Assembly (NCBI GenBank): GCA_050180235.1
Contig: JBFXEJ010000002.1
Location: 1-64,000 of the forward strand
Length of the DNA stretch: 64,000 bases
DNA from: JAABRU01 sp050180235
Lineage (GTDB): Bacteria > Desulfobacterota > Desulfobacteria > Desulfobacterales > Desulfococcaceae
Direction: 5' to 3'
The translations under genes and the position numbers were made by a program. Below the pieces are notes generated by a model. The model was not told the origin of the DNA. It worked only from the letters and a program-made list of their open reading frames with translations, and ran no database searches. This document shows, piece by piece, positions 35,430 through 44,235 of the stretch (the stretch's first letter is position 1; every line of letters starts with the position of its first letter).

Positions 35430-38087
35430 ATGAAACTTACATTTGAACCCAATCTGCCATTTCAGCAGGATGCTGTCAAATCCATTATTGATTTGTTTGA
35501 AGGCCAGCCTGCGCAGGATTCTCTTGCAGAATACAGCCTGAACGAACAAAACAGCCTGAATCTTGTCCATGCTGCGGGCAATCATCTTGTTCTTTCAGAA
35601 GAACAGATTCTCAGCAATCTGCAAAAGATACAGCAACTCAATGACATACCTGTTTCACACAGTCTGAACGAAATGCACTTTTGTGTGGAAATGGAAACAG
35701 GCACGGGAAAAACCTATGTGTATCTGCGAACCATTTATGAACTGTTCCGTGTTTACGGTTTCAAAAAATTTGTCATTGTTGTGCCTTCGGTTGCCATACG
35801 GGAAGGAGTTCTGAAAAATCTGGAAATCACGCATGAACATTTCCAAAATCTCTATGACAATATTCCTGTTCATTTTCAGGTGTATGACAGCAGCAAAGTT
35901 TCTTCGCTGCGGGGATTTGCCACCGGAAACACCATTGAAATTCTGGTCATCAACATTGATTCCTTTGCCAAAGATGAAAACATCATCAACAAGCCCAATG
36001 ACAAACTCAATGGTCAGAAACCCGTGACATTTATTCAGTCTGTCAGACCGATTGCAATTGTGGATGAACCCCAGAATATGGAAACAGAAAAGCGATCAGC
36101 CGCGATTGCCAATCTGCATCCGCTCTGCACGCTGCGTTATTCTGCAACACACCGGAAACAATACAATATTACCTACTGTCTGAATCCGGTAAAGGCTTAT
36201 GATTTGGGACTGGTAAAGCAGATTGAAGTGGATTCTGTGAGGGAAGAAAATGCTCTCAATGACGCGTTTGTGTCGCTGGACGCGATTACGCCGTACAAAA
36301 ACAAAATAACAGCCAAAGTATCGATTCATGTCAATGACAAAAACGGGGTTAAGAAAAAATCCATTACTGTAACAGTCGGGGATGATTTTTACAAACTGTC
36401 TCAGCAAAGGGAAATCTACAAAGAAGGCTATATTATTGAAGAAATAGATGCTGCAAACAACTGCATTTCCCTTTCCAACGGAACTGTGCTTTACAAAGGA
36501 GAGCGTCAGGGCGGGCTGGATGAGGAAGTGATGAAATTTCAAATCCGCAGAACTGTGGAGGAGCATCTGAAAAAGGAAAAAAGCCTGAATCCAAAGGGAA
36601 TCAAAGTGCTTTCCCTGTTTTTCATTGACAGGGTTGCCAATTACCGGCAATATGATGAGCAGGGAAATCCGCTGCAGGGAAAATTTGCCCAATGGTTTGA
36701 GGAAATCTGGCAGGAATACAGTGCAAAACCTGCTTACAGGGATTTGAACAGATTCACAATCGGGGAAATTCACAACGGTTATTTTTCTCAGGACAAAAAA
36801 GGAAAAATCAAAGATACCTCCGGAGAGACAAAAGCTGATGATGACACCTACACCCTGATAATGAAAGACAAAGAAACCTTATTGGATATAAACAATCCGC
36901 TGCGTTTCATTTTTTCCCACTCTGCGCTGCGGGAAGGCTGGGACAATCCAAATGTGTTTCAGATCTGCACATTGAACCAAAGCAAATCAGACATGAAAAA
37001 ACGGCAGGAAATCGGCAGAGGTTTGCGTCTCGCGGTTGACCGGACAGGGAAACGGATTTATGATCGCAATATCAACCGCCTGACTGTCATCGCGAACGAA
37101 TCTTATCAGGATTTTGCCAACGCGCTGCAAAAGGAAATGGAAGAGGACTGCGGCGTGGAATTTGCAGGCAGAATCAAAAACAAAAGAGAACGCAGACCTG
37201 TGACATACCGCAAAGGTTTTGAAGCAGATCCCAAATTTTTGGAAATATGGGAAAAAATAAAGCAGAAAACAGTTTACCGTGTTCATTATGACACACAGGA
37301 ATTGATAAAAAAAGCAGCAAAGGCTGTTTTGGATTTGCCGGAAATCAATGCTCCGCGTGTGCGTTCCACCAAAGTGTCTGTTGAAATGACGGACAAAGGC
37401 GTGGAAACAAATTATCTGGGTGACAAAACAGCTTCTTATGACAGTGGCTATTCATGGAAAATTCCTGATGTGCTGGGCTGGCTGCAAAGCAAAACTGAGT
37501 TGACACGTTCCACCATTTATGCAGTTTTAAGCAAATCAGAAAGAATCGGAGATATTTTGCTCAATCCCCAGCTTTTTCTTGATCTTGCGTCACAGGCAGT
37601 GAAAAAAACTTTGTATGACATGATGATTGACGGCATCAAATATCAGAAAATCGGAGACGCTGAATATGAAATGACTTTGTTTGAAGCCCAGGAACTGGAA
37701 GTCTATCTCAATGATTTTACTTTTAAAGTTTCAGACATTTCAAAAACAGTGTATGAAGATTTTATCCCTTTGGATTCAGGAGCGGAGAGCAGGTTTGCAA
37801 AAGACTGTGAAACCAGCGAACAGGTGAAATTTTATTTCAAACTTCCCAACTGGTTCAAAATTCCCACTCCCATAGGAAATTACAATCCTGACTGGGCAGT
37901 TGTTTTTGAAGATGACAAAAAAATTTATTTTGTGGCTGAAACAAAAGACACAGGAACAAAAGAGCCTGATTTGTCAAAATTATCACCTGAGGAACAACTG
38001 AAAATCAAATGCGGAAAGGCCCATTTTCATGAATTTGACAAAGTGAAATACAAAGTGCTAAGCAGCGTTGGGCAGTTCGCGGAATAA
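35430..38087 (+). CDS. res: Type III restriction enzyme Res subunit
   Basis: 885 residues. Superfamily 2 helicase motifs: Walker A ETGTGKT at 89-95, motif II VDEPQ at 211-215, motif III SATHR, ALREGWDNPNVFQI and motif VI QEIGRGLRL. The C-terminal nuclease is PD-(D/E)XK type (N-P-D821 ... A-E837-T-K839). With Mod it forms the ATP-dependent complex that cuts DNA between inversely oriented unmethylated sites. All key residues are present. As there is one Res and two Mods, it may serve two specificities in alternation. Confidence 0.95.
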   Translation: MKLTFEPNLPFQQDAVKSIIDLFEGQPAQDSLAEYSLNEQNSLNLVHAAGNHLVLSEEQILSNLQKIQQLNDIPVSHSLNEMHFCVEMETGTGKTYVYLRTIYELFRVYGFKKFVIVVPSVAIREGVLKNLEITHEHFQNLYDNIPVHFQVYDSSKVSSLRGFATGNTIEILVINIDSFAKDENIINKPNDKLNGQKPVTFIQSVRPIAIVDEPQNMETEKRSAAIANLHPLCTLRYSATHRKQYNITYCLNPVKAYDLGLVKQIEVDSVREENALNDAFVSLDAITPYKNKITAKVSIHVNDKNGVKKKSITVTVGDDFYKLSQQREIYKEGYIIEEIDAANNCISLSNGTVLYKGERQGGLDEEVMKFQIRRTVEEHLKKEKSLNPKGIKVLSLFFIDRVANYRQYDEQGNPLQGKFAQWFEEIWQEYSAKPAYRDLNRFTIGEIHNGYFSQDKKGKIKDTSGETKADDDTYTLIMKDKETLLDINNPLRFIFSHSALREGWDNPNVFQICTLNQSKSDMKKRQEIGRGLRLAVDRTGKRIYDRNINRLTVIANESYQDFANALQKEMEEDCGVEFAGRIKNKRERRPVTYRKGFEADPKFLEIWEKIKQKTVYRVHYDTQELIKKAAKAVLDLPEINAPRVRSTKVSVEMTDKGVETNYLGDKTASYDSGYSWKIPDVLGWLQSKTELTRSTIYAVLSKSERIGDILLNPQLFLDLASQAVKKTLYDMMIDGIKYQKIGDAEYEMTLFEAQELEVYLNDFTFKVSDISKTVYEDFIPLDSGAESRFAKDCETSEQVKFYFKLPNWFKIPTPIGNYNPDWAVVFEDDKKIYFVAETKDTGTKEPDLSKLSPEEQLKIKCGKAHFHEFDKVKYKVLSSVGQFAE

Positions 38088-38123
38088 GGATTTAAATCTT
38101 ATGAATTCAACAGAAAGCAAGGC

Positions 38124-38795
38124 ATGATGAAAATAGCCATAATTTCAGATATACATGGAAACTGTTCTGCACTGAAAAAAATTCTGTCCCTTATGGAAAA
38201 AGCAGATGCGATCATCAATCTGGGGGATGTGGCAAATTTTACAGCAGAAGTGAACCATTGCTATGATTTGCTGAAAAAAAAGAATATTATCAATTTACTC
38301 GGAAATCATGAATTTGAGGCACTTTCCCGAAGTTCTGAGCAGGATATGCTCCGGTGCGGTGATGATTTTATCCCTTCAGATTTCGGTGTGAACGAGGAAA
38401 ACAAGCAGTTTATAAAAAAATCTTTCCGACCCTATGCAAAACTTCAGTTGGATGGTATTTCATATTTGTTTTGTCACGGTGTTATGACAAAACATAACAA
38501 AACTCTTTTGTTTGATTATCTGAATGAAGAAAATATCACAGATGTTATGGAAAAATATGCGGTTTCCGCTATTTTCTGCGGGCATTTGCATCGTGCACAA
38601 CTCATTGAATATGAAACAGATCATTATCCTGTTCTGAAAGAGATTGAAAAAAGTTATTCCCTCAAATTCAGGGAAGGAATTTCATACGGCTTTACCATCG
38701 GAATGCTTTCCCATAAAAAGGACAATCCGAATTCATTGCAATATGGCATTCTTGACACGAACAGCAGAGAATTCCAATATATTATGGAAGAATGA
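38124..38795 (+). CDS. metallophosphoesterase (YfcE/MJ0936-like)
   Basis: 223 residues. Calcineurin-like metal-site motifs are in order: SDIHGNCSAL, NLGDVANF, LLGNHEFEA, FCHGV and CGHLHRAQL. Such enzymes hydrolyse phosphodiesters; the substrate here is unknown. It follows res by 36 bases on the same strand and may be carried with the restriction system. It has an unusual polar insert around residues 75-95. No signal peptide. Confidence 0.85.
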   Translation: MMKIAIISDIHGNCSALKKILSLMEKADAIINLGDVANFTAEVNHCYDLLKKKNIINLLGNHEFEALSRSSEQDMLRCGDDFIPSDFGVNEENKQFIKKSFRPYAKLQLDGISYLFCHGVMTKHNKTLLFDYLNEENITDVMEKYAVSAIFCGHLHRAQLIEYETDHYPVLKEIEKSYSLKFREGISYGFTIGMLSHKKDNPNSLQYGILDTNSREFQYIMEE

Positions 38796-38822
38796 GAAAT
38801 CCGCATTTATTGAGGTGGAAAA

Positions 38823-39122
38823 ATGTGCATACTTACACGGGAATCCGCACTGAATATTTTGCGCACAAAAAAAGAGTATTTTGCCAAAAAATACGGAATT
38901 ACCGCATTGGGAATTTTCGGTTCCCTTGCACGGAATCAGGCCGCAGCAGACAGTGATGTGGATATTGTTGTGAAAATGGAAAAACCTGATCTTTTTTTCA
39001 TGGTGCATGTGAAAGAGGATTTGGAAAATGCGTATCAGAAAAAGGTTGACATCATCCGTTACCGTGAGAGAATGAATTCTTTTCTGAAACAGCGTATTGA
39101 TGCGGAAGCGGTCTATGTATGA
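38823..39122 (+). CDS. MNT-type nucleotidyltransferase, antitoxin of a HEPN/MNT module
   Basis: 99 residues. The polymerase-beta-like nucleotidyltransferase motif is clear: GIFGSLARNQAAADSDVDIVV (G-S then D-x-D). MNT proteins of this kind AMPylate and silence HEPN-domain toxins encoded just downstream. Here the overlapping downstream frame is cut to 18 codons, so the antitoxin is left without its toxin. It lies in a row of toxin-antitoxin genes after res. Confidence 0.85.
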   Translation: MCILTRESALNILRTKKEYFAKKYGITALGIFGSLARNQAAADSDVDIVVKMEKPDLFFMVHVKEDLENAYQKKVDIIRYRERMNSFLKQRIDAEAVYV

Positions 39123-39171
39123 CATGTCACTTGTCAGAGAGATTCTTCGTCAGATAATCACTTTTATTTAA
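39115..39171 (+). pseudogene. truncated HEPN (HepT-like) toxin gene
   Basis: The frame starts ATG 39115, overlapping the MNT stop by the usual few bases, and reads MYDMSLVREILRQIITFI before a stop. The opening resembles the N-terminus of HepT/DUF86 toxins (M-Y-D-x-x-L-V-x-E-I-L-x-Q-I), which normally run to about 110-140 residues and contain an RxxxxxH active site. Everything after the first helix is missing; the next gene's AGGAG follows at once. The toxin is certainly not functional. Confidence 0.55.
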
Positions 39172-39180
39172 GGAGAAAAC

Positions 39181-39471
39181 ATGATTGCATATACCAAAAA
39201 CGAACTGGTTCCGATCAGTGAATTTGCCAAAAATACAAATAAATTTTTAAACAGCATCAAAAACCGGAGCAGGGATAAAATTGCCATTGTCAGGAACAAC
39301 CGACCGGAGGCTGTCATCATTGACATTGATGAATATGAATATCTCTGCAAACTGCATGAAATTTCAGAAGATGCTGAGATTTATAATCTTATCAAAATTC
39401 GTGAACAGACTCCGCGGGAAGCATATCTGTCTCATGAAGAAATGATGCGGAAGCTTGAGAAAAATGAATAA
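39181..39471 (+). CDS. Phd/YefM-family antitoxin
   Basis: 96 residues with AAGGAG upstream. VPISEFAKNTNKFLNSIKN, IAIVRNNRPEAVIIDIDEYEYL is the normal Phd/YefM DNA-binding fold and dimer interface; the acidic C-terminal part (REAYLSHEEMMRKLEKNE) is the toxin-binding arm. Its end overlaps the start of the RelE-type toxin gene by eight bases, the usual coupling. The partner toxin is interrupted by an insertion. Confidence 0.88.
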   Translation: MIAYTKNELVPISEFAKNTNKFLNSIKNRSRDKIAIVRNNRPEAVIIDIDEYEYLCKLHEISEDAEIYNLIKIREQTPREAYLSHEEMMRKLEKNE

Positions 39472-39867
39472 TGATCTGAAAGCTATGGATAAAAGTGTTC
39501 GCAAAAAAGTTATTATAATGTTTCAACTTTGGTTTTTTTCGGCATGATTTTTGCAATGCGGTCAAAACCGGAAAAAATCATCCTTTCTGACCTGAAAAAT
39601 CCTTCGGACAGGCTGAAAAAACATGTTCCTGACGGCAGGCAATTTCTGTGCCACAAAAAACCAAAGTTGAAACATTATAAAAAGATTGATCAACTGGCAC
39701 AGAAACCGGAGATGGGACAGTTGCTGGGAAATAAAGCCGGTATAAAATTAAGCGGTTATCGGAAACTGTATGCAGACAAAAAACGGATCCGAATCATATA
39801 CCGGGTTGAAAATGAAGAACTTTATGAATGGTTATACAAGGAGTTGAATATTGAGGGAAGAGGATAG
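39464..39867 (+). pseudogene. RelE/ParE-type toxin gene interrupted by a 164-bp MITE
   Basis: ATG 39464 begins MNNDLKAMDKSVRKKVI; the frame is then broken by a palindromic element (39514-39679). Removing 164 bp (element plus one TA) restores a continuous frame, giving KKIDQLAQKPEMGQLLGNKA and a typical RelE end (YRKLYADKKRIRIIYRVENE). The repaired protein has about 79 residues, normal for the family. The inserted length is 2 modulo 3, which agrees exactly with the observed change of frame. The longest open frame in this DNA (from 39529) starts inside the element and is not the native protein. Confidence 0.88.
39514..39679. mobile_element. MITE inserted at TA within a toxin gene
   Basis: The ends are TATAATGTTTCAACTTTGG and its inverse CCAAAGTTGAAACATTATA. 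Counting one TA as target duplication, the insert is 164 bp. There is no transposase. TA duplication points to a Tc1/mariner-IS630-type source (inference). No second copy occurs in this window. Confidence 0.88.
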
Positions 39868-39869
39868 TA

Positions 39870-40127
39870 ATGAACAAGTTCGATGAGGAAGCGTTTGCAA
39901 AACAGCGAACAGAGGATAACAAGAAACTCCTAAAAGCACTTACGCATTATATTGATAAGAACCCTGAGTATCGTTTTAGCCAAATCCTTTTCAATTTTGG
40001 GTTTGTAACTGGCTTGCTTGAGAATGAGCAATGTACGGCATGGAAGAATGAGTTTTCAATTGAACCCGGAGACATTTTAAAACGATTGGGTGATGTACAC
40101 CTTGAGGATCGGTTGGCAGAAAGCTGA
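39870..40127 (+). CDS. uncharacterised 85-residue protein
   Basis: Starts three bases after the interrupted toxin frame. The sequence is soluble, with YIDKNPEYRFSQILFNFGFV and LLENEQCTAWKNEFSIEPGDILKRL. I do not recognise a named family, but the composition and the close packing with toxin-antitoxin genes and with the next gene (eight bases away) suggest a real gene. It may belong to the toxin-antitoxin run or to mobile DNA. Confidence 0.6.
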   Translation: MNKFDEEAFAKQRTEDNKKLLKALTHYIDKNPEYRFSQILFNFGFVTGLLENEQCTAWKNEFSIEPGDILKRLGDVHLEDRLAES

Positions 40128-40134
40128 TTTTATT

Positions 40135-40731
40135 ATGAAAAAAATAGACAAAAACCAAAAACAGGAAATTATCGTCACGGGCTTCGGCGGGCAGGGGATT
40201 GTGCTGGCCGGAAAGATTCTCGGCATGGCTGCCGCATTGGGAGATCACAAGGAAAGCACTCTGGTGCAGTCCTACGGGCCTGAATCCAGAGGCGGAGCCT
40301 GCTGCGCGCAGGTGGTTATCTCTGATGCAGTCATTCAGTATCCCTATATCAAAACGCCGCATATTCTGGTGTGCATGTCCCAGTCCGCGTATGAGAAATA
40401 CAAGGATACTGTGCGATCCGAAGGATTTCTCATTACAGACAAAGATCTTGTCAATCCGGACGGCAAACGGGATTATTTTTCGGTTCCGGCCACCCGCATG
40501 GCAGAGGAAATGGGACGCAAAATGATGGCAAATATCATCATGCTTGGATTTACAACAGCAGTCACGGAAGCAGTATCTCCCGATGCCATGAAACAGGCCG
40601 TGACCTCCTCGGTTCCCAAAGGCACAGAGGAAACAAATCTCAAAGCATTTTCCAAAGGTTATGATTACGGGCTGTCCACGCTCAAAGGCCGGGAAAAGAA
40701 ATCCGAGGGAAAAACAGGAGCAGTTGCATGA
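40135..40731 (+). CDS. 2-oxoacid:acceptor oxidoreductase gamma subunit (KorC/PorC-like)
   Basis: 198 residues from ATG 40135. The opening (IIVTGFGGQGIVLAGKILG) and SYGPESRGGACCAQVVISD are the gamma-subunit signature of pyruvate/2-oxoglutarate:ferredoxin oxidoreductases, which bind CoA and help close the thiamine site. The alpha and beta subunit genes, normally adjacent, are absent; the sequence upstream is the toxin-antitoxin run. Its stop overlaps the start of the large flavoprotein gene (ATGA), so the two are coupled. The missing subunits may have been separated by insertion of the defence island, or may be encoded elsewhere. Confidence 0.88.
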   Translation: MKKIDKNQKQEIIVTGFGGQGIVLAGKILGMAAALGDHKESTLVQSYGPESRGGACCAQVVISDAVIQYPYIKTPHILVCMSQSAYEKYKDTVRSEGFLITDKDLVNPDGKRDYFSVPATRMAEEMGRKMMANIIMLGFTTAVTEAVSPDAMKQAVTSSVPKGTEETNLKAFSKGYDYGLSTLKGREKKSEGKTGAVA

Positions 40732-43700
40732 AAAAAAGCAAAGAGCGTCTGCACAGTGTCATTGTGATTGGTGCCACGCCTGCGGGAATTACGGCAGTGA
40801 ACAAACTCGGTGAACTGGGCATTCCCGTGACTTTGGTGGATACAGATGCCAATCTGGATCGCAAACTTGCCAATCCGGAATGGAAACTGAAATCCGGAAT
40901 GCCCTTAAACCATGCGCACCGGCCCGGACTGATCCGGATTCTGCGCAATGGCAAAATCCGCTGTCTTCTGCCTGCAAAAGTGACTTCTCTGCGCCACAGT
41001 CCCCAGGGTTTTCGTGTGGGACTGTGCAAACTGCAGACCTTTACAGACCCGAAAAAATGCGTGCTTTGCGGGCTTTGTGCCGAAATTTGCCCAGTCTGTA
41101 AAGAAGAGGGACACAAAGCTGTGCAGTTTGACGGCAGATTGAGTCTGCCGGGGCGTCCGGTCATTGACAAGCGGCGACTACCCCTGTGCCGGGAAAACTG
41201 CCCTTTGGGTGTAAATGCGCAGGGATATGTGGCTTTGACAAAGGCGGGAAAATACGCGCAGGCTTTGGAACTGGTGCGGGAGCGCAATATTCTGCCCGGA
41301 ATTTGCGGGCGGGTTTGCAATCATCCATGTGAAAAAGACTGCCGCCGGGGACAGTTGGATGATCCGGTTGCCATCCGTGACATCAAGCGTTTTCTTGCAG
41401 ATTACGGTGCTTCCCATCCAGATGAAATTGCAGTGAAAAAACCTGCGGAAAAACGGGGGGAAAAATTTGCAGTGATTGGTTCAGGCCCGGCAGGACTTGC
41501 AGCCGCAGCAGAACTGGCACGGCAGGGATGTCAGGTTACGGTATTTGAAAAAGAAAAGGAAATCGGCGGGCTGCTCCGCTATGGCATTGGCCCCCACCGG
41601 CTGCCCCGGAATATTCTGGATGCAGAACTGGATTACATCAGAAAACTGGATGTAGAGTTTGTCACTTCTCATACTGTAAATCTGGCTGAGATTTCCTCTT
41701 TTGCAAAAGAGTATGATGCTGTAATTCTTGCCACCGGTTCATGGAAAGACCGCAAACTGGGCGCACCGGGTGAAGATTTGGAAGGTGTGGAAGGATGTCT
41801 GTCTTTTCTCAACCGCTTTTACCGGGGGGAAATTGCAGAATGCAAAGAAAAAGTTGCAGTTATCGGTGATGGCAATGCCGCCTTTGATCTGGCGCGCACT
41901 CTTTGCCGCATCGGTGCAAATGTCACCATACTTTCCTGGTTTGAAAAAGAGAAAATTCCCGCAGATCCCGAAGAAATGCAGGGCGCGCTGGAAGAAGGCA
42001 TTGCCATAAAGGATCAGTGTCAGGTTGTTGAATTTATGGGAGAAAATGGCAGATTCAACAGCGTGAAATGCAGACCCACAAAACCGGGCAAAGCCGATGC
42101 CAAAGGCATAGAATGGCCTGTGATGGTCAAAGACGCTCAGCCTTTTGAAATGGCCTTTGACCGGGTGTTTGTGTCCATTGGTCAGTCCGGGCCTTTTGCT
42201 CCGGGTGTGCCAATGGGAGATCTGAAAATCACAGATTACGGTTTCATTGCAGCAGATGAGAATTTTCAGACAGGCATTCCAAAGGTTTACGCGATTGGCG
42301 ATGCCGTAACCGGCCCATCCACAGTGGTTCGCTCAATGGCCTGCGGAAAGAATATTGCAGCCAATATTCTGCTTGATATTTGTCATTTGAAAACAGAGGC
42401 AATGCAGGGCGCAAGACCGGATCGGGATTTTCCGGAAATTCCCAAAGATATTCCCACACTGAGCCGCATTCCCATGCCGGAGACACAGACTGCCGCTCGT
42501 ATGGGAAATTTTGCAGAAGTGGCTTTGGGATTGTCTGAAGAGCAGGTTCGGTACGAAGCCGGGCGATGTCTCCAGTGCGGTGTCTGTTCTGAATGTATGC
42601 AGTGCGCGGATCTGTGTCAGGCCGGGGCTGTTGATCACAGTCAGAAAGAAGAAGAACTCATCGAACATGCCGGAGTAGTGATTATTGCCGATCCTGATCT
42701 CGCTCCCGCTGTAAAAGGTGATGATGTGATTCGTGCCTATGGCTCCAAATCCGCAAAAAATGATGTGTATGCCATGATGATGCGCGGATACGCGGCAGCA
42801 GCACAGGCTCTTGTCACTTTGGGAACCACCTCTTACGCGCAGAAAGGCAGCGGTGTTTCCTTTTACCAGCCTGATCCCGGACTTTCGCCTGATGTGCGTA
42901 TTGGCGTATTTGTCTGCCGCTGCAATGATTCCCTGGGATGGTCAGAAGAGATTGATCAGTACGTGGAAAATCTTGCGCAGTATCCCCATGTTGTGCATTC
43001 CCAGACCATAGCCTCAGCCTGTGTTCCTGAAGGCATCAATGCAATGGTCAAAACCTTTCGGGAAAAAGGCATCACCCGTATTGTGCTGGGTTCCTGTGTA
43101 TGCTGTCCCCTGAATTTTGTGTGCAGCGCGTGTACTGACCAGCGTACCCGTCTGAAACACGGTCTTTTCACTGCAACCGGCATCAGCCGATCCATGATTA
43201 TTACCCGGAATATCCGGGGCGAGGCTTTGAGTCTGCTTAAAACAGATGCAAAACAGGCTGTAAAACGGCTGAAGGGACTGATTGACCGTTCTGTGAAAAG
43301 GGTTCCGAAACTCAATCCCTTTCCCACACCGGTTCGGCTTTACAATTTCACCACTGCGGTCATTGGTCAGTCTGAGGCAGCACGCACAGCCGCGCTGATG
43401 CTGGCAGAAACCGGAGCAGATGTGTTCATGTTCGGAACCGAGGATATGCCTTTGAAAGACGCGCCGGTTCATCCCAATATCCACGCGTTTGAAGATGCGA
43501 AACTCAGACAGTTCAGCGGCGCGCTGGGCGATTTTCAACTGGAAGTGGAAACACAGGGTTATGTGCAGAATATTCAGGCAGGCGCAGTGATTCTGGGGGA
43601 AAAAAGCAGGAAAAAAATTCCCTACATTCATCAGAAAGGACTGGCAGCCAAACCTGTAATTTCAGATATGCAGTCTGCGGGAGTCACAGGACTGCCTTTT

Positions 43701-44081
43701 TTCTATCCGGGCATGACTTCCATTTCCGGTCTTTTTCTGGCAAATCCTGCTGGCATCAGCATTTCCGACAAACTCAAAGGCTCAGCAGCAGCCATGCTCG
43801 CTGCGGCAGTCATGCCACACGGCCCCAGACAGAGCAAAGGTTTTACCGTGAACATCAGACAGGCTTTGTGCAGAGGCTGCGGACAGTGCATTGAAAAATG
43901 TATGTATCAGGCCATTTCCATGAAACAGAATGAAACCGGTGGCTGGTATGCGTGCGTGGATGAAGCCTTCTGCAAAGGATGCGGCAACTGCATTTCGGTC
44001 TGTCCCACTAACGCGGCGGACAGCCCTTTCCGGAGTCAGAAATTCTTTGAGGAAACATTGGGGGAAATTCTTTTGCACTGA
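40728..44081 (+). CDS. large FAD/iron-sulfur oxidoreductase: GltD-like and HdrA-like modules fused
   Basis: 1117 residues. An N-terminal dinucleotide-binding part (VIGATPAGITAV) is followed by a 4Fe-4S motif (CVLCGLCAEICPVC, near 112), a GltD/NfnB-type module with CRENCPLGV and FAVIGSGPAGLAAAAEL (near 247), a second nucleotide fold (VAVIGDGNAAFDLA), a cysteine-rich stretch (CLQCGVCSECMQCADLC, near 615), an HdrA-like segment (VFVCRCNDSLG, GSCVCCPLNFVCSACTDQR) and two C-terminal 4Fe-4S motifs (CRGCGQCIEKC, CKGCGNCISVCP). It should pass electrons between a pyridine nucleotide or 2-oxoacid enzyme and ferredoxin or Hdr-type partners in the cytoplasm. Coupling with the KorC-like gene suggests it serves that enzyme; flavin-based bifurcation is possible but not shown. 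Confidence 0.85.
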   Translation: MKKSKERLHSVIVIGATPAGITAVNKLGELGIPVTLVDTDANLDRKLANPEWKLKSGMPLNHAHRPGLIRILRNGKIRCLLPAKVTSLRHSPQGFRVGLCKLQTFTDPKKCVLCGLCAEICPVCKEEGHKAVQFDGRLSLPGRPVIDKRRLPLCRENCPLGVNAQGYVALTKAGKYAQALELVRERNILPGICGRVCNHPCEKDCRRGQLDDPVAIRDIKRFLADYGASHPDEIAVKKPAEKRGEKFAVIGSGPAGLAAAAELARQGCQVTVFEKEKEIGGLLRYGIGPHRLPRNILDAELDYIRKLDVEFVTSHTVNLAEISSFAKEYDAVILATGSWKDRKLGAPGEDLEGVEGCLSFLNRFYRGEIAECKEKVAVIGDGNAAFDLARTLCRIGANVTILSWFEKEKIPADPEEMQGALEEGIAIKDQCQVVEFMGENGRFNSVKCRPTKPGKADAKGIEWPVMVKDAQPFEMAFDRVFVSIGQSGPFAPGVPMGDLKITDYGFIAADENFQTGIPKVYAIGDAVTGPSTVVRSMACGKNIAANILLDICHLKTEAMQGARPDRDFPEIPKDIPTLSRIPMPETQTAARMGNFAEVALGLSEEQVRYEAGRCLQCGVCSECMQCADLCQAGAVDHSQKEEELIEHAGVVIIADPDLAPAVKGDDVIRAYGSKSAKNDVYAMMMRGYAAAAQALVTLGTTSYAQKGSGVSFYQPDPGLSPDVRIGVFVCRCNDSLGWSEEIDQYVENLAQYPHVVHSQTIASACVPEGINAMVKTFREKGITRIVLGSCVCCPLNFVCSACTDQRTRLKHGLFTATGISRSMIITRNIRGEALSLLKTDAKQAVKRLKGLIDRSVKRVPKLNPFPTPVRLYNFTTAVIGQSEAARTAALMLAETGADVFMFGTEDMPLKDAPVHPNIHAFEDAKLRQFSGALGDFQLEVETQGYVQNIQAGAVILGEKSRKKIPYIHQKGLAAKPVISDMQSAGVTGLPFFYPGMTSISGLFLANPAGISISDKLKGSAAAMLAAAVMPHGPRQSKGFTVNIRQALCRGCGQCIEKCMYQAISMKQNETGGWYACVDEAFCKGCGNCISVCPTNAADSPFRSQKFFEETLGEILLH

Positions 44082-44111
44082 TTCATGCAATCCGCGTCAT
44101 CCAACGGATTA

Positions 44112-44145
44112 AAAAAACCGGATTTTTTGTAAAAATCCGGTTTTT
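44112..44145. terminator. terminator after the flavoprotein gene
   Basis: AAAAAACCGGATTTTTT, a short loop and AAAAATCCGGTTTTT form a strong stem ending in T residues, 30 bases past the stop codon. It closes the KorC-flavoprotein transcription unit. Confidence 0.8.
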
Positions 44146-44235
44146 CCAACTCACAGATGCAAGATCCGCAAAGTGTCATTATATTGATAAACACAAATAT
44201 TTTAAGATATTAAGGACAAAGAAAGGAGAAATCTT

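Noticed and set aside
39529..39867. The 112-residue open frame as an intact RelE protein
   Set aside because: Its first 50 codons lie in the inserted palindrome; the native start is at 39464 in a different frame.
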